NCBI GenBank assembly: GCA_014872805.1
Contig: WKFN01000015.1
Span: forward strand, 1 to 64,000
Length of the DNA stretch: 64,000 nucleotides
DNA from: Opacimonas sp014872805
GTDB lineage: Bacteria; Pseudomonadota; Gammaproteobacteria; Enterobacterales; Alteromonadaceae
Reading direction: 5' to 3'
This document shows, one piece after another, positions 42,795 through 52,900 of the stretch. The notes beneath the pieces were generated by a model. The model saw nothing but the letters and a program-made list of their open reading frames with translations, was not told where the DNA came from and made no database searches. Both the position numbers and the translations under genes were made by a program. Each line of letters starts with the position of its first letter. Position 1 is the stretch's first letter.

Positions 42795-44876
42795 GTGACG
42801 CAGACGACATTAGGCAGTATGCCAGTGACCAAGCTCAAAGGAGTCGGCCCTAAAATGGCAGACAAACTCCACGATTTTGGTTTGCGCACGGTGCAAGATG
42901 TGTTGTTTCACCTACCCATTCGCTACGAAGACCGCACGCGTGTTTACAATATTGCCGATGTCCATCATGGTTTGCATGCAACCGTTGTGGCGCAAGTCAT
43001 CAGTGCTGATATCAAATTTGGCAGACGCCGGTCTTTGGTGGTCAAAGTCTCTGATGAGACGGGCGGTTTGTGCTGTCGCTTTTTCTTTTTTTCGGCGGCA
43101 CAAAAAAAACAACTTATACCAGGTACTCGTCTGAGAATTTTTGGTGAAATGCGCCGTGGCTTAAACGGACTAGAAGTGGTTCATCCCGAGTACAAAATTG
43201 TCCACGATGATACACCTATTGCAGTGGCCGATAGTCTTACCCCCGTCTATCCTGCGACCGAGGGTATCAAACAAGTCACACTGCGAAATCTCACCGAAAG
43301 CGCTTTACAAGCTCTGGACCAAGGTGCGTTAGCAGAGTTATTCCCAGCGGGTCTATATGACCAGCAGGTTTCTTTGCGCGAAGCATTGTACCTCGTGCAT
43401 CGCCCTCCACCGGACGTCACGATGGAGCTGCTAACGGAAGGTAAGCACCCTGCACAGCATCGATTAATTTTAGAAGAGCTGATCGCGCATCATCTGAGTA
43501 TTTTGCAGGTCCGTCGTGATCATGCACAAGACCCAGGGTTTGTCATTGAGGAACGAGATCCCTTGTCTTGGGCTTTTTTAGAGCAACTGCCTTTTTCCCC
43601 GACCAATGCCCAAGCGCGTGTGGTTGCTGAAATCAAATCAGACTTAGCTCAAGGCGTACCTATGTTGCGCTTAGTGCAAGGCGATGTGGGTTCGGGCAAA
43701 ACCTTAGTGGCCGCTCTGGCAGCGTTGCCAGTTATCGCTCAAGGGTATCAAGTTGCCCTGATGGCACCAACTGAATTGCTAGCAGAGCAACATGCGCAAA
43801 ATTTTGCCAACTGGTTTGCTCCGCTTGGTTTAAATGTAGGCTGGCTAGCTGGTAAACTCAAAGGCAAAGTGCGTGAGCAAGTGCTTACCGAACTGCAAAA
43901 CGGAACCATTAATATGCTGGTCGGTACTCATGCTGTGTTCCAAGAAAAGGTGGAATACGCCAATCTTGCTTTGGTTATTATTGACGAACAACACCGATTT
44001 GGTGTGCATCAACGCTTAGCTTTACGCGAAAAAGGCGAGCAACAAGGGCGTTTCCCGCATCAATTAGTGATGACGGCGACGCCGATTCCACGAACTCTTG
44101 CCATGACTGCTTATGCTGATTTGGACACTTCAATTATAGATGAATTACCACCTGGTCGCACACCGGTCAAAACAGTCGTCATCCCCAACGCCAGACGCGA
44201 TCAAATCATCGAACGGGTACGACAGGTCGTGACTACTGAGCGCCGTCAAGTGTATTGGGTTTGCACATTGATTGAAGAGTCGGATGTCTTACAAAGCCAA
44301 GCGGCAGAAGACACCCACGCGGCATTGCAAACACTGTTGCCTGAGCTGCGTATCGGCCTAGTGCACGGCCGACTTCACGCCAAAGACAAGCAAGCACGAA
44401 TGCAGGCATTTAAAGAAGCTGAAATTGATTTGTTGGTCGCGACCACCGTCATTGAAGTTGGCGTAGATGTACCGAATGCTTCGCTTATGATCATAGAAAA
44501 CCCAGAGCGCCTAGGCCTAGCACAACTGCATCAACTCCGAGGAAGAGTGGGCAGAGGGAGCGTAGAAAGTCATTGTGTATTGTTATATGAAGGGAATTTG
44601 TCAAAAACTGCCGAGCAACGCTTACGGGTGTTACGAGAGTCCAATGATGGATTTTATATTGCTCAAAAAGACCTAGAAATTCGAGGCCCGGGCGAGATCT
44701 TAGGGACTAAACAAACGGGTATCGCGGATCTCAAGATTGCCGATTTGGTTCGAGATGGTCACATGCTCGGCCAAGTCCATCAATTGGCTGAACACTTGTT
44801 CGAGCATTATCCCAAGCACGCCAATGCCATCGTACAGCGCTGGCTAGGATATAAAGGGTACTATTCCAATGCTTAA
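42795..44876 (+). CDS. recG: ATP-dependent DNA helicase RecG
   Basis: A 693-residue superfamily 2 helicase that remodels stalled forks and junctions. The wedge/OB domain is at the N-terminus (KGVGPKMADKLHDFGLRTVQDVLFHLP). Motor motifs: Walker A VQGDVGSGKTLVA, IIDEQHRFGVHQR (II), TATPIPRTLAM (III) and QLRGRVGRG (VI). The start is GTG 42795 with AAGGG eight bases upstream. Its end overlaps the rsmJ start by 8 bp. Confidence 0.97.
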   Translation: MTQTTLGSMPVTKLKGVGPKMADKLHDFGLRTVQDVLFHLPIRYEDRTRVYNIADVHHGLHATVVAQVISADIKFGRRRSLVVKVSDETGGLCCRFFFFSAAQKKQLIPGTRLRIFGEMRRGLNGLEVVHPEYKIVHDDTPIAVADSLTPVYPATEGIKQVTLRNLTESALQALDQGALAELFPAGLYDQQVSLREALYLVHRPPPDVTMELLTEGKHPAQHRLILEELIAHHLSILQVRRDHAQDPGFVIEERDPLSWAFLEQLPFSPTNAQARVVAEIKSDLAQGVPMLRLVQGDVGSGKTLVAALAALPVIAQGYQVALMAPTELLAEQHAQNFANWFAPLGLNVGWLAGKLKGKVREQVLTELQNGTINMLVGTHAVFQEKVEYANLALVIIDEQHRFGVHQRLALREKGEQQGRFPHQLVMTATPIPRTLAMTAYADLDTSIIDELPPGRTPVKTVVIPNARRDQIIERVRQVVTTERRQVYWVCTLIEESDVLQSQAAEDTHAALQTLLPELRIGLVHGRLHAKDKQARMQAFKEAEIDLLVATTVIEVGVDVPNASLMIIENPERLGLAQLHQLRGRVGRGSVESHCVLLYEGNLSKTAEQRLRVLRESNDGFYIAQKDLEIRGPGEILGTKQTGIADLKIADLVRDGHMLGQVHQLAEHLFEHYPKHANAIVQRWLGYKGYYSNA

Positions 44877-45711
44877 GCAAACGCATATTCAACAATATAG
44901 TGACTTGCGTATTATAGGCGGTGTGCCCTTTCCGATTCGTCTAGCGGATACCATAGTTCAAGAAGCAAAACCAGAATATTTGGCACGGTTACAAGACTTT
45001 GCTGACACTTGGCAGTTACAAGCATGGCCGAAATCGGCAGGCAATCCGGCCCAAGGCTTATTCTTATCGTTAAGTGAAAATGGGTTAGGGTTAGTGGATA
45101 TCAACCAGCCAAAAGTACTGCCATTGATGGTCGATTTTGCCAGTGAGGCACTTGCGTATCGCAAAGACAAAGGCGGTGGCAAAAATGAAGCAATTGCCAA
45201 AGCGGTCGGTATCAAAGGACAATCTGATTGGCATGTAGTAGATGCTACCGCAGGCCTTGGAACGGATAGCTTTATCTTAGCCAGTGTTGGATGCCGAGTC
45301 ACTATGTTAGAGCGTGCTAATGTGGTGTGCGCGTTGTTAGCCGATGGGCTCGCTCGGTTGGCATGGCGCGATGACTTGGTTTGGTTGGCGGACGCTCTTT
45401 CACTCAAATCAGGCAGTGCCCATGAATCGTTGCAAAAGCTTACCCAAGAAACAGCGCATGTGGATGTGGTGTATTTAGATCCCATGTTCCCACATAAGAA
45501 AAAATCCGCCGCCGTGAAGAAAAACATGCAGTTTTTGCAACACCTGCTTGGTCATGATACTGATGCGGATGATTTGTTGACACCAGCCTTAGCGTTAGCG
45601 CATAAACGCGTGGTCGTAAAACGCCCCAACTATGCACCACCGCTCAACAATCAGGCTCCGAGTATGGCGATTAAGGGCAAAAAACATCGCTTTGATGTGT
45701 ATTTGCTCTAA
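44869..45711 (+). CDS. rsmJ: 16S rRNA (guanine-1516-N2)-methyltransferase
   Basis: A 280-residue S-adenosylmethionine enzyme modifying 16S rRNA G1516. The nucleotide-binding loop is DATAGLGTDSFILASVG. VDVVYLDPMFPHKKKSAAVKKNMQFL is the diagnostic catalytic block. It is about 30 residues longer than E. coli RsmJ (250) at the N-terminus. It overlaps recG by 8 bp and is convergent with pmbA at 18 bp. Confidence 0.94.
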   Translation: MLKQTHIQQYSDLRIIGGVPFPIRLADTIVQEAKPEYLARLQDFADTWQLQAWPKSAGNPAQGLFLSLSENGLGLVDINQPKVLPLMVDFASEALAYRKDKGGGKNEAIAKAVGIKGQSDWHVVDATAGLGTDSFILASVGCRVTMLERANVVCALLADGLARLAWRDDLVWLADALSLKSGSAHESLQKLTQETAHVDVVYLDPMFPHKKKSAAVKKNMQFLQHLLGHDTDADDLLTPALALAHKRVVVKRPNYAPPLNNQAPSMAIKGKKHRFDVYLL

Positions 45712-45729
45712 TAATCAATTTATTAAAGA

Positions 45730-47064
45730 CTACTCGCCTCCCACCTGTATCTCGCTCAACAAAATCGAACCTGTGTGTACTGAGCCTCGGATTTCTGTAT
45801 CTCGAGCAATGCCTTGAATATTTGCCAACATGTCCTTTAGGTTAGACGCCAGAGTGAACTCATGAACTGGGTATTGGATCACGCCATTTTCGACCCAGTA
45901 TCCTGCAGCGCCTCGCGAATAATCGCCGGTTACGCCATTAACGCCTTGTCCCATCAGTTCTGTGACTAAGATTCCAGTGCCCATTTGCGCGAGTAAATCG
46001 GACTGTTCGGCATGCGTCGTCGATACTTGCCAGTTGTGAATACCCCCAGCATGGCCTGTCGTGGTGAGTCCCATTTTGCGCGCAGAATAACTTGTTAATA
46101 GGTAGGTTTGTAAGACGCCATCTAGGACGATATCTCGTGCAGTAGTGGCTACGCCCTCGTGGTCAAAGGGAGAGCTCGCCAGTGCGCTTGCTAGATGTGG
46201 CGTTTCTTGTATCGTTAACCATTCGGGTAAGATTTGGGTATTGATACTATCTAGCAAAAAGCTAGACTTGCGGTAGAGACTACCACCGCTTATGGCGCTC
46301 ACTAGATGGCCAAACAAGCTTGAGGCGATAGTGCGATCAAATACGACGGGGTATTTACCGGTTTTGACCTTTCTTGCATGTAAGCGATTGAGGGCATTAT
46401 TTGCAGCCTCCACACCAATGGCTTTGGATCCGGGCAGCAAATTTGCTTGGCGATTGATGCCATAAGCGTAATCGCGCTGCATGTCATCGCCATCGGTTGC
46501 AATCATGACACAGCTTAACGCATAGCGAGAACTTGGATATCCAGCCAAAAAGCCATGTGAGTTGCCATAGACTCGACAACCAATATTGGCGTTGTACGTT
46601 GCGCCATCCGAATTCGTGATTTTGTCAGACACCTCAAGTGCAGCTTGTTCGGTTTCAAGTGCTAACGCGAGAGCCTCTTCCGTATCAAGTGCAACAGGAT
46701 GATACAAATCACAATCGACGATCTCTTTGGCCATTAGCTCTGCATCCGCCAAACCATTACAGTCATCGCGTTCAGTATGTTTAGCGATGGCGACGGCTTT
46801 TTCAACGGTAAGTTTGAGCGCATCTGGTGAAAGATCTGAGGTGGAAGCTGAGCCTTTTTGTTGGCCGACATAGACGGCAATCCCTAAGCCACCGTCATTG
46901 GTGAATTCAACCGTCTCAACATCTTGCATACGAGCTGTAACACTGATCCCTTGCACTTTTGACATGCTGGCTTCAGCAGCCGTGGCACCTGCCGCTTTAG
47001 CAAAATCCAACACTTGTGAAACTGCTTCTTGAATGTCATTGAGCTGTTGCTGTATAGGTTGCAT
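45730..47064 (-). CDS. pmbA: Metalloprotease subunit PmbA (TldE)
   Basis: A 444-residue member of the TldD/PmbA (U62) family. TldD and PmbA form a heterodimer that degrades unfolded peptides and matures some modified peptides such as microcin B17. PmbA lacks the zinc motif that its partner has, as seen here. Conserved blocks include GGLGIAVYVGQQKGSASTSDLS, ARDIVLDGVLQTYLLTSYSARKMG and TGDYSRGAAGYWVENGVIQYPVHEFTLASNL. It is divergent from yjgA, with tldD 600 bp further along on the same strand. Confidence 0.97.
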   Translation of the reverse strand: MQPIQQQLNDIQEAVSQVLDFAKAAGATAAEASMSKVQGISVTARMQDVETVEFTNDGGLGIAVYVGQQKGSASTSDLSPDALKLTVEKAVAIAKHTERDDCNGLADAELMAKEIVDCDLYHPVALDTEEALALALETEQAALEVSDKITNSDGATYNANIGCRVYGNSHGFLAGYPSSRYALSCVMIATDGDDMQRDYAYGINRQANLLPGSKAIGVEAANNALNRLHARKVKTGKYPVVFDRTIASSLFGHLVSAISGGSLYRKSSFLLDSINTQILPEWLTIQETPHLASALASSPFDHEGVATTARDIVLDGVLQTYLLTSYSARKMGLTTTGHAGGIHNWQVSTTHAEQSDLLAQMGTGILVTELMGQGVNGVTGDYSRGAAGYWVENGVIQYPVHEFTLASNLKDMLANIQGIARDTEIRGSVHTGSILLSEIQVGGE

Positions 47065-47147
47065 ATAAAACTTCTATCCATTGTAGGGCCGGTCTTGATA
47101 CAATAGCACTCAATTAACAAGTACTCACTGCGACAGGCAATCAATCT

Positions 47148-47666
47148 ATGTCCGAATTTGATGATGTTCAAGACAACAACGAACCCGAATTTGTCAGTAA
47201 AACCCAACTCAAGCAAGAAGCCAAAGAGTTGGTTGATTTGGGCAAAAAACTCATCGAGTTGACGCCCGCCAAGCTTAAAGATTTTGACCTGGATGATGAA
47301 TTACTAGAAGCGATCACCCTCGCTCAAAAAATCAACCGTAAAAAAGACGGTTATCGTCGCCAGTTATCGTTTATCGGCAAACTCTTGCGTCAGCGCGATA
47401 ACACGCCTGAGATTGCGCACCAAATGACGATGCTGAATGTCGCTCAGCGACAAGTTGTCCAAGCTTTTCACGCATTAGAGCACACTCGAGATGACATCGT
47501 CGCGCGTGGTGATGACGCCATTAACGAGGTGTTAACCGCACATCCTCAACTAGACCGTCAACACCTTCGCCAGTTGGCGCGTCAAGCTAAAAAACAAGCT
47601 GAACAAAATAAGTCACCTAAGGCCTCTCGCGAGATATTTCAGTATCTCAAGGCGCACATCAAATAA
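47148..47666 (+). CDS. yjgA: YjgA (DUF615) ribosome-associated protein
   Basis: A 172-residue, highly charged, helical protein of the YjgA family (also named DarP), which binds the 50S subunit and helps late large-subunit assembly. The start, rich in Asp/Glu (EFDDVQDNNEPEFVSKTQLKQEA), then LVDLGKKLIELTPAKLKDFDLDDELLEAI and RRQLSFIGKLLR are the family core. The stop is immediately adjacent to the convergent tldD stop (47666/47667). Confidence 0.95.
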   Translation: MSEFDDVQDNNEPEFVSKTQLKQEAKELVDLGKKLIELTPAKLKDFDLDDELLEAITLAQKINRKKDGYRRQLSFIGKLLRQRDNTPEIAHQMTMLNVAQRQVVQAFHALEHTRDDIVARGDDAINEVLTAHPQLDRQHLRQLARQAKKQAEQNKSPKASREIFQYLKAHIK

Positions 47667-49115
47667 TTATTGCGTACCGCCGACGGTCAACTCATCAACC
47701 TTGAGGGTCGGCTGGCCAACGCCTACCGGTACGCTTTGTCCATCTTTTCCACAAACACCGACACCGCGGTCAAGGCTCATGTCATTGCCGATCATCGAAA
47801 TCTTACCCATGACATCTGGGCCATTGCCAATTAAGGTTGCACCTTTGATTGGCGTGGTGATTTTACCGTCTTCAATTAAATAAGCTTCTGAGGTCGAAAA
47901 GACAAATTTGCCAGACGTGATATCGACCTGACCACCACCAAAGTTGGGTGCATAAATGCCTTGCTTCACATTGCTGATGATCTCATCAGGCGAGTATTCA
48001 CCACCCAACATGTAAGTATTGGTCATCCGCGGCATGGGCAAATGCGAGTAAGACTCACGTCGGCCATTACCAGTGGGAGCCACCCCCATCAGATACGCAT
48101 TATGTTTATCCTGCATATAGCCACGCAAGATCCCATCTTCAATCAGTACGTTGTACCCTGACGGTGTGCCTTCATCATCAATACTCAATGAGCCACGGCG
48201 ATCTGGGATCGTACCATCATCGACGACAGTAACCCCTTTAGCGGCCACTTGCTCACCAATCCGACCCGAGAAGGTCGATGCGCCTTTGCGATTAAAATCA
48301 CCCTCTAAACCATGACCAACGGCTTCGTGCAACAATACCCCAGGCCAGCCGGCGCCAAGTACCACCGGCATGTTGCCAGCAGGGGCCGCTTCGGCTTGTA
48401 AATTAATTCGAGCCATGTGCAAAGCATCATCGGCAACACTTTGATAAAAGGGTATACCGTCTTCTTCCGCAGTAAAAAAGGCATAAGCATAACGCCCACC
48501 AGCACCGGAACCACCACGTTCACGACGGCCATTTTCTTCTAATAATACAGAAACATTCAGGCGGATTAATGGACGTATATCTGAAGCCAAGGTACCATCA
48601 GTAGCGATGATCAGTATTTCCTCATACACACCTGTGATGGATACACTCACTTGTTCCGCATTAGGTGCTTGAGCGCGAATATATTGGTCACAGGCTTTTA
48701 ATAAGGCGATTTTTTCTTCTTCAGCCATTGCCAGCAACGGGTTTTCGCGCATATATTTTTGCACAACATCACGGTTCTGGAGGTGTTTGCGAGCAGGCGT
48801 TACATCAAGTTTTGGAGCAATGCCACGGGCTGCTTTAGCCGCATCCTTTAGTGCAGTAAGATTAATATCATCTGAGTAAGCAAAACCGGTTTTTTCACCA
48901 CTGATTGCGCGTACCCCAACGCCGCGTTCGATATTGTAACTCCCGTTTTTGATGATCCCATCTTCTAATACCCAGGCCTCGTGCTGAGAAGATTGAAAAT
49001 ACATATCCGCATAATCCACTTGATGGGTATCAAACAGCGCAAATGTCTGTTCAATCTGGTGCAGACTGATATCGGAAGCGTCTAACAGGTTGTGTTGTAC
49101 GTTAGCTAAACTCAC
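47667..49115 (-). CDS. tldD: Metalloprotease subunit TldD
   Basis: A 482-residue zinc-dependent partner of PmbA. The active site HEAVGHGLEGD (HExxxH) is at about residues 263-273, with a downstream Cys (DRGVGVCGKDG) in the family's conserved C-terminal loop. RGGSGAGGRYAYAF and GTPSGYNVLIEDGILRGYM are typical. It follows the nitrilase-family gene on the same strand by 8 bp. Length is that of E. coli TldD (481). Confidence 0.97.
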   Translation of the reverse strand: MSLANVQHNLLDASDISLHQIEQTFALFDTHQVDYADMYFQSSQHEAWVLEDGIIKNGSYNIERGVGVRAISGEKTGFAYSDDINLTALKDAAKAARGIAPKLDVTPARKHLQNRDVVQKYMRENPLLAMAEEEKIALLKACDQYIRAQAPNAEQVSVSITGVYEEILIIATDGTLASDIRPLIRLNVSVLLEENGRRERGGSGAGGRYAYAFFTAEEDGIPFYQSVADDALHMARINLQAEAAPAGNMPVVLGAGWPGVLLHEAVGHGLEGDFNRKGASTFSGRIGEQVAAKGVTVVDDGTIPDRRGSLSIDDEGTPSGYNVLIEDGILRGYMQDKHNAYLMGVAPTGNGRRESYSHLPMPRMTNTYMLGGEYSPDEIISNVKQGIYAPNFGGGQVDITSGKFVFSTSEAYLIEDGKITTPIKGATLIGNGPDVMGKISMIGNDMSLDRGVGVCGKDGQSVPVGVGQPTLKVDELTVGGTQ

Positions 49116-49123
49116 AGCGTCTC

Positions 49124-49957
49124 CTAAAATACTTTGCGGTGCTGTGCCATTGGAATGGCTTGGCGAATGTGTTCTTGAGCTTCATCGTCGAGGTGACAAC
49201 TGATCCAGCCGCAGCCTTGCTCGATACATGCGATGCGCTCGCCCCATGGCGAATAGATTACGGTATGGCCAAATGTTTCTCGGCCATTAGCGTGAACGCC
49301 GGCCTGGTTGGCCGCAACCACATAACTTTGGTATTCAATAGCACGCGCAGCCAGTAAGCTATGCCAGTGTGCTTTACCTGTAGTGTAGGTAAAAGCGGCG
49401 GGCAACACAATGACATCTAATGGTTTTTTTGCACTCATTGCGTTGAATAAGGCGCTAAATCGTAGGTCATAACAGATCGCCATGCCAATGTGCCCAATTG
49501 CGCTAGTGTAAGTAACTGCTTGCTCACCTGCTACTGTTGTGGCCGATTCTCGATAAGCGCGTGTATTATCTGCAACGTCTACATCGAACAAGTGCGCTTT
49601 TACATATGCAGCACACATCTCACCAGCAGGATTGATCAACCATGAAGTTGCTTTCAATTTATTGGGTTCACAGCTTGGGGTAGGAATAGAGCCAGTTACT
49701 AACCAAATGCCAAACGTTCTAGCAGTATCACAACACCATTGTTTGAGATGTGCTTGCGTAGAGGGCTCTAGTAACGCAAGTTGCCCTTTGTCATTACCAC
49801 CAAAAAACGCAAAGCACTCTGGTAACACCACCAAGGCGTTATGAGATGAGGTACGCTGAGACTGCCATTGTACAAGCTGAGATGTTACTTCGATAAGGTT
49901 AGCATCGACATCGGGCACAGAGATCATCTGAATGGCAACGAGTTCGAGATTATCCAC
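49124..49957 (-). CDS. Carbon-nitrogen hydrolase (nitrilase superfamily)
   Basis: A cytoplasmic amidase-type enzyme, 277 residues from the chosen start. The catalytic triad is visible: Glu in VVLPECFAFFG, Lys in AYVKAHLFDVDV and Cys in AICYDLRFSALF. The order of motifs resembles the Nit1/omega-amidase group; the substrate is unknown but deaminated-glutathione repair is a fair guess. The start is unclear: no ATG precedes the conserved IQMISVPDVDANL except one inside it (49927). GTG 49957, overlapping the yhdP stop, fits best; TTG 49981 is possible. Confidence 0.88.
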   Translation of the reverse strand: MDNLELVAIQMISVPDVDANLIEVTSQLVQWQSQRTSSHNALVVLPECFAFFGGNDKGQLALLEPSTQAHLKQWCCDTARTFGIWLVTGSIPTPSCEPNKLKATSWLINPAGEMCAAYVKAHLFDVDVADNTRAYRESATTVAGEQAVTYTSAIGHIGMAICYDLRFSALFNAMSAKKPLDVIVLPAAFTYTTGKAHWHSLLAARAIEYQSYVVAANQAGVHANGRETFGHTVIYSPWGERIACIEQGCGWISCHLDDEAQEHIRQAIPMAQHRKVF

Positions 49958-52900
49958 CGTTGTTGCTCGGAGGTTCAGCAAGAGGTATGCCTTGCTTATC
50001 TAATTCACTGATAGGACGATCAGCTTCATCTGGTAGCTCCGCACCAAGACGCGCAGGCAATTGTATATCAGCACTGGTGCGCCCAAGCTCTTCAATTATC
50101 GGTTCAGCAAAGGTTCCGGTTACGGAATAATTGATATTTGAAAATACTTTCGCTTCGGTCAGTACTTGGTTTACAGCAAGAGCTGCAATAGCGGTTGGCG
50201 GATTCACCATAAAATACATTAATGCAGGTAAATTCCCGGTTACATCAGGAGTAAATGACACGTTATAGTTTAGCTCTTGAGCGACTAAGTCGGTAAAGCC
50301 GGTGATTTCGATCTCGCCTGCACCGCCATCAACCAATGTGTCTTGAGTACTTGCGACGCCTTGTTCAATTGTCATAGTGCCACTGATTTCATCATAAAAA
50401 AAGCCTTGAGCAAAGACATCACGAAAGTCCAAGCTGAGTTTGCGCACTAACGAGTCGAAAGACACGAGGGTAAAAATTCGAGAGCCCTTGTCGCTGACCT
50501 CGGTTAAATACCCATCAGAAAGTGACCAATCGACCTGTCCGTAAAGATTTTCAAAATTAAAGTCCATTGGTGTATCTGTCCAGCGCATAGCGAAATCAAA
50601 ATCCGCACTGGAATCGACAATGCCTGAATCAAAATTGAAACGTTTCAAAAATTGTCCAAAATCTTTTGCATCTAACACACCTTCCAATTGTGTCTCTGCG
50701 AGACGCTCGGTACCAGAAAAAAGCCATTGGCCAGAGGCGAATAATTTACCCTCGGGGTGCTCGATGCGAAACTCATCGATAGCAACACCTTCTAAGTTTG
50801 GTGAGGTATGCATCACAACTTTGCCAAAGTCATTACCTAAGATACGGCATTTGTTACAGTTAAAACGAATCGGTGGAAGATTCATTGCCTGCCATTCAAT
50901 TTGAGCCGATTCTGTTGCCGAAGACCAAGTGGGCAAATCAACATACTGTGCGTTAATGACCACCCCTGTTCCGAGCCAGTCATTGTACAAACTAGCTTCT
51001 GCACGAGTTTCATCGGAATTGAGCTCAATTTGCCAATTATTATCGGATTGTTTGACTGTGGCGCCAACATTATGCAAAGTCTGGCCGGCAATATGCAAAG
51101 CGTCAGTTTCGATAAAGATGCGTTCTGGTGGCGCAAACAAGCTATTGCCTCGGACTTGTTCACTATCTAGTAAGTGATTGATCGCGCTGTACCAGTTCAG
51201 CACATCAAGCTCATCTAAAGCTGCCGAGATACTGAATCCTGTCCCCATATTAACTAAAGGAGATGCATTGCCTAAACGCAGATGGGCTCGAGAAAACTGC
51301 ATCTCAGCATGGGGTAATGCACCAGTGAAATGCACTGAGTTATCTAACTGGGTGGTAACCTGAGAAAACTTAGCATCACCGGTTAAAGTAAGCATTAATT
51401 CTCTTGCTTTAGCAAAAGGTGGCGGCAAATACCATTCACTTGACAGCAAATTAGCGTCAAGTTGCACGGCGTATGCAAAATCACCATTGGTGGGAAACTC
51501 CAAATCCACATATGCTTGCCATGGTACGGAGCCTGACGTTAATTGTGCATAGCTAGGATTGAGCTGTTCGGCAAGTAGAGCGCTATCAAAGTCACCGCTG
51601 AGTCCAATTTTTGCTTGATAGCCGCTATCCTGCTGAGACAATGATAGGTCTAAATCGATCATTTGTTCGAGGAGTCTAGCGGTTAACGTCGGAGCTGATA
51701 TGTTCGAATTGTCAAACGCCAAGGTACCGCTGACATTTTTAAGTTGGGTATCAATATTTGGGATAAACACATAATTATCATCAAAAGTAACCGAACCTTG
51801 AGCGTCTACTTTGGACCCGGATAAAGGAATTGAAAGGTTTAACTGTGCAGATAATACATTGGATACAATGACATTTTCAGACAATACCTTGCCTAAAGAG
51901 CCAGCTAAACTTGATTGTTGCATGACTTGAGAAACCGCAAAGCCAGAACCACTGCCTTGTGCATCAATGGTCAATACCGATTGGCTGTTCAACCCTGGAA
52001 TGGATGCGTACATATCAGAGACGGTGACATCACCTAACGTCGCGCTAGGTGCATACATAAACAAGTCTGCATTAACAAAATCCAGTGTGAGCGCTAAGTT
52101 TTCCAACATTGGCCAATCAGGCGCAAACACAAAGTCTGCCTCTTCGATCACGACTTGTGCTTGAAACACGCCAGAGTTATCGGCGAATGGAAAATCCGTC
52201 GGCACACCATCCCACAATAAAGTAGCGGATTTGACTTGGCCGGTTTGATTCTCTGTATCTAAAGCGCGCATCAAATATCGGTAAGTCTGCTTACCCATCA
52301 GCTGAGTTGGCAAAAGAGCCGTAATGTTCTTGACTGTATCTGGCTCTAACCTTGCGTGCAGTTGCAAGCGCGTATTGTATTGAGCAGATACAAATAGGTC
52401 CGTTAATTCACTTTTCAATGTTAAAGTACTTGGTGCTAAGACAAACGTATCTTCGACAATGTTTGCAAATATATCTGCCGATAATTCATTGTATTCCAAA
52501 TCTTCAGCAAGTGTATGTGGGCCGGTAAATAACATACCATCAACCGCATCAATAGTGCTTCTGATAGCTGTTTGCGACCCTAATCGATGCCAATAAGTGT
52601 CGACGTTAAGATTGTTGATGCCAACGTGCTCTTGGGCTTCCCAGCCCGCATTAGCAAAACGTAGAAAACCGGCTTGCTCTTTGTCTGAAAGCCAATATAA
52701 ACCGACTTCTGCAAGTTCTCCAGTCAGTTCTATGGGGGCGGCTTTAGGGTTGATTATTGCCAATATGGGCGCAAACATTGCCATAGGGATTGGGGTTGTT
52801 AGGACAAAATCACTTTGTCCATTGGTGTATAAGCGCCCCGCTAAGGCAGTACTCGTCGCAATATCATTCACACTTAGGTCGATCTCATTGAGCGATACCG

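Noticed and set aside
47667..49115. TldD-PmbA as part of a local ribosomally made peptide system
   Set aside because: No precursor peptide or modification enzyme lies nearby; both genes are in ordinary housekeeping positions.
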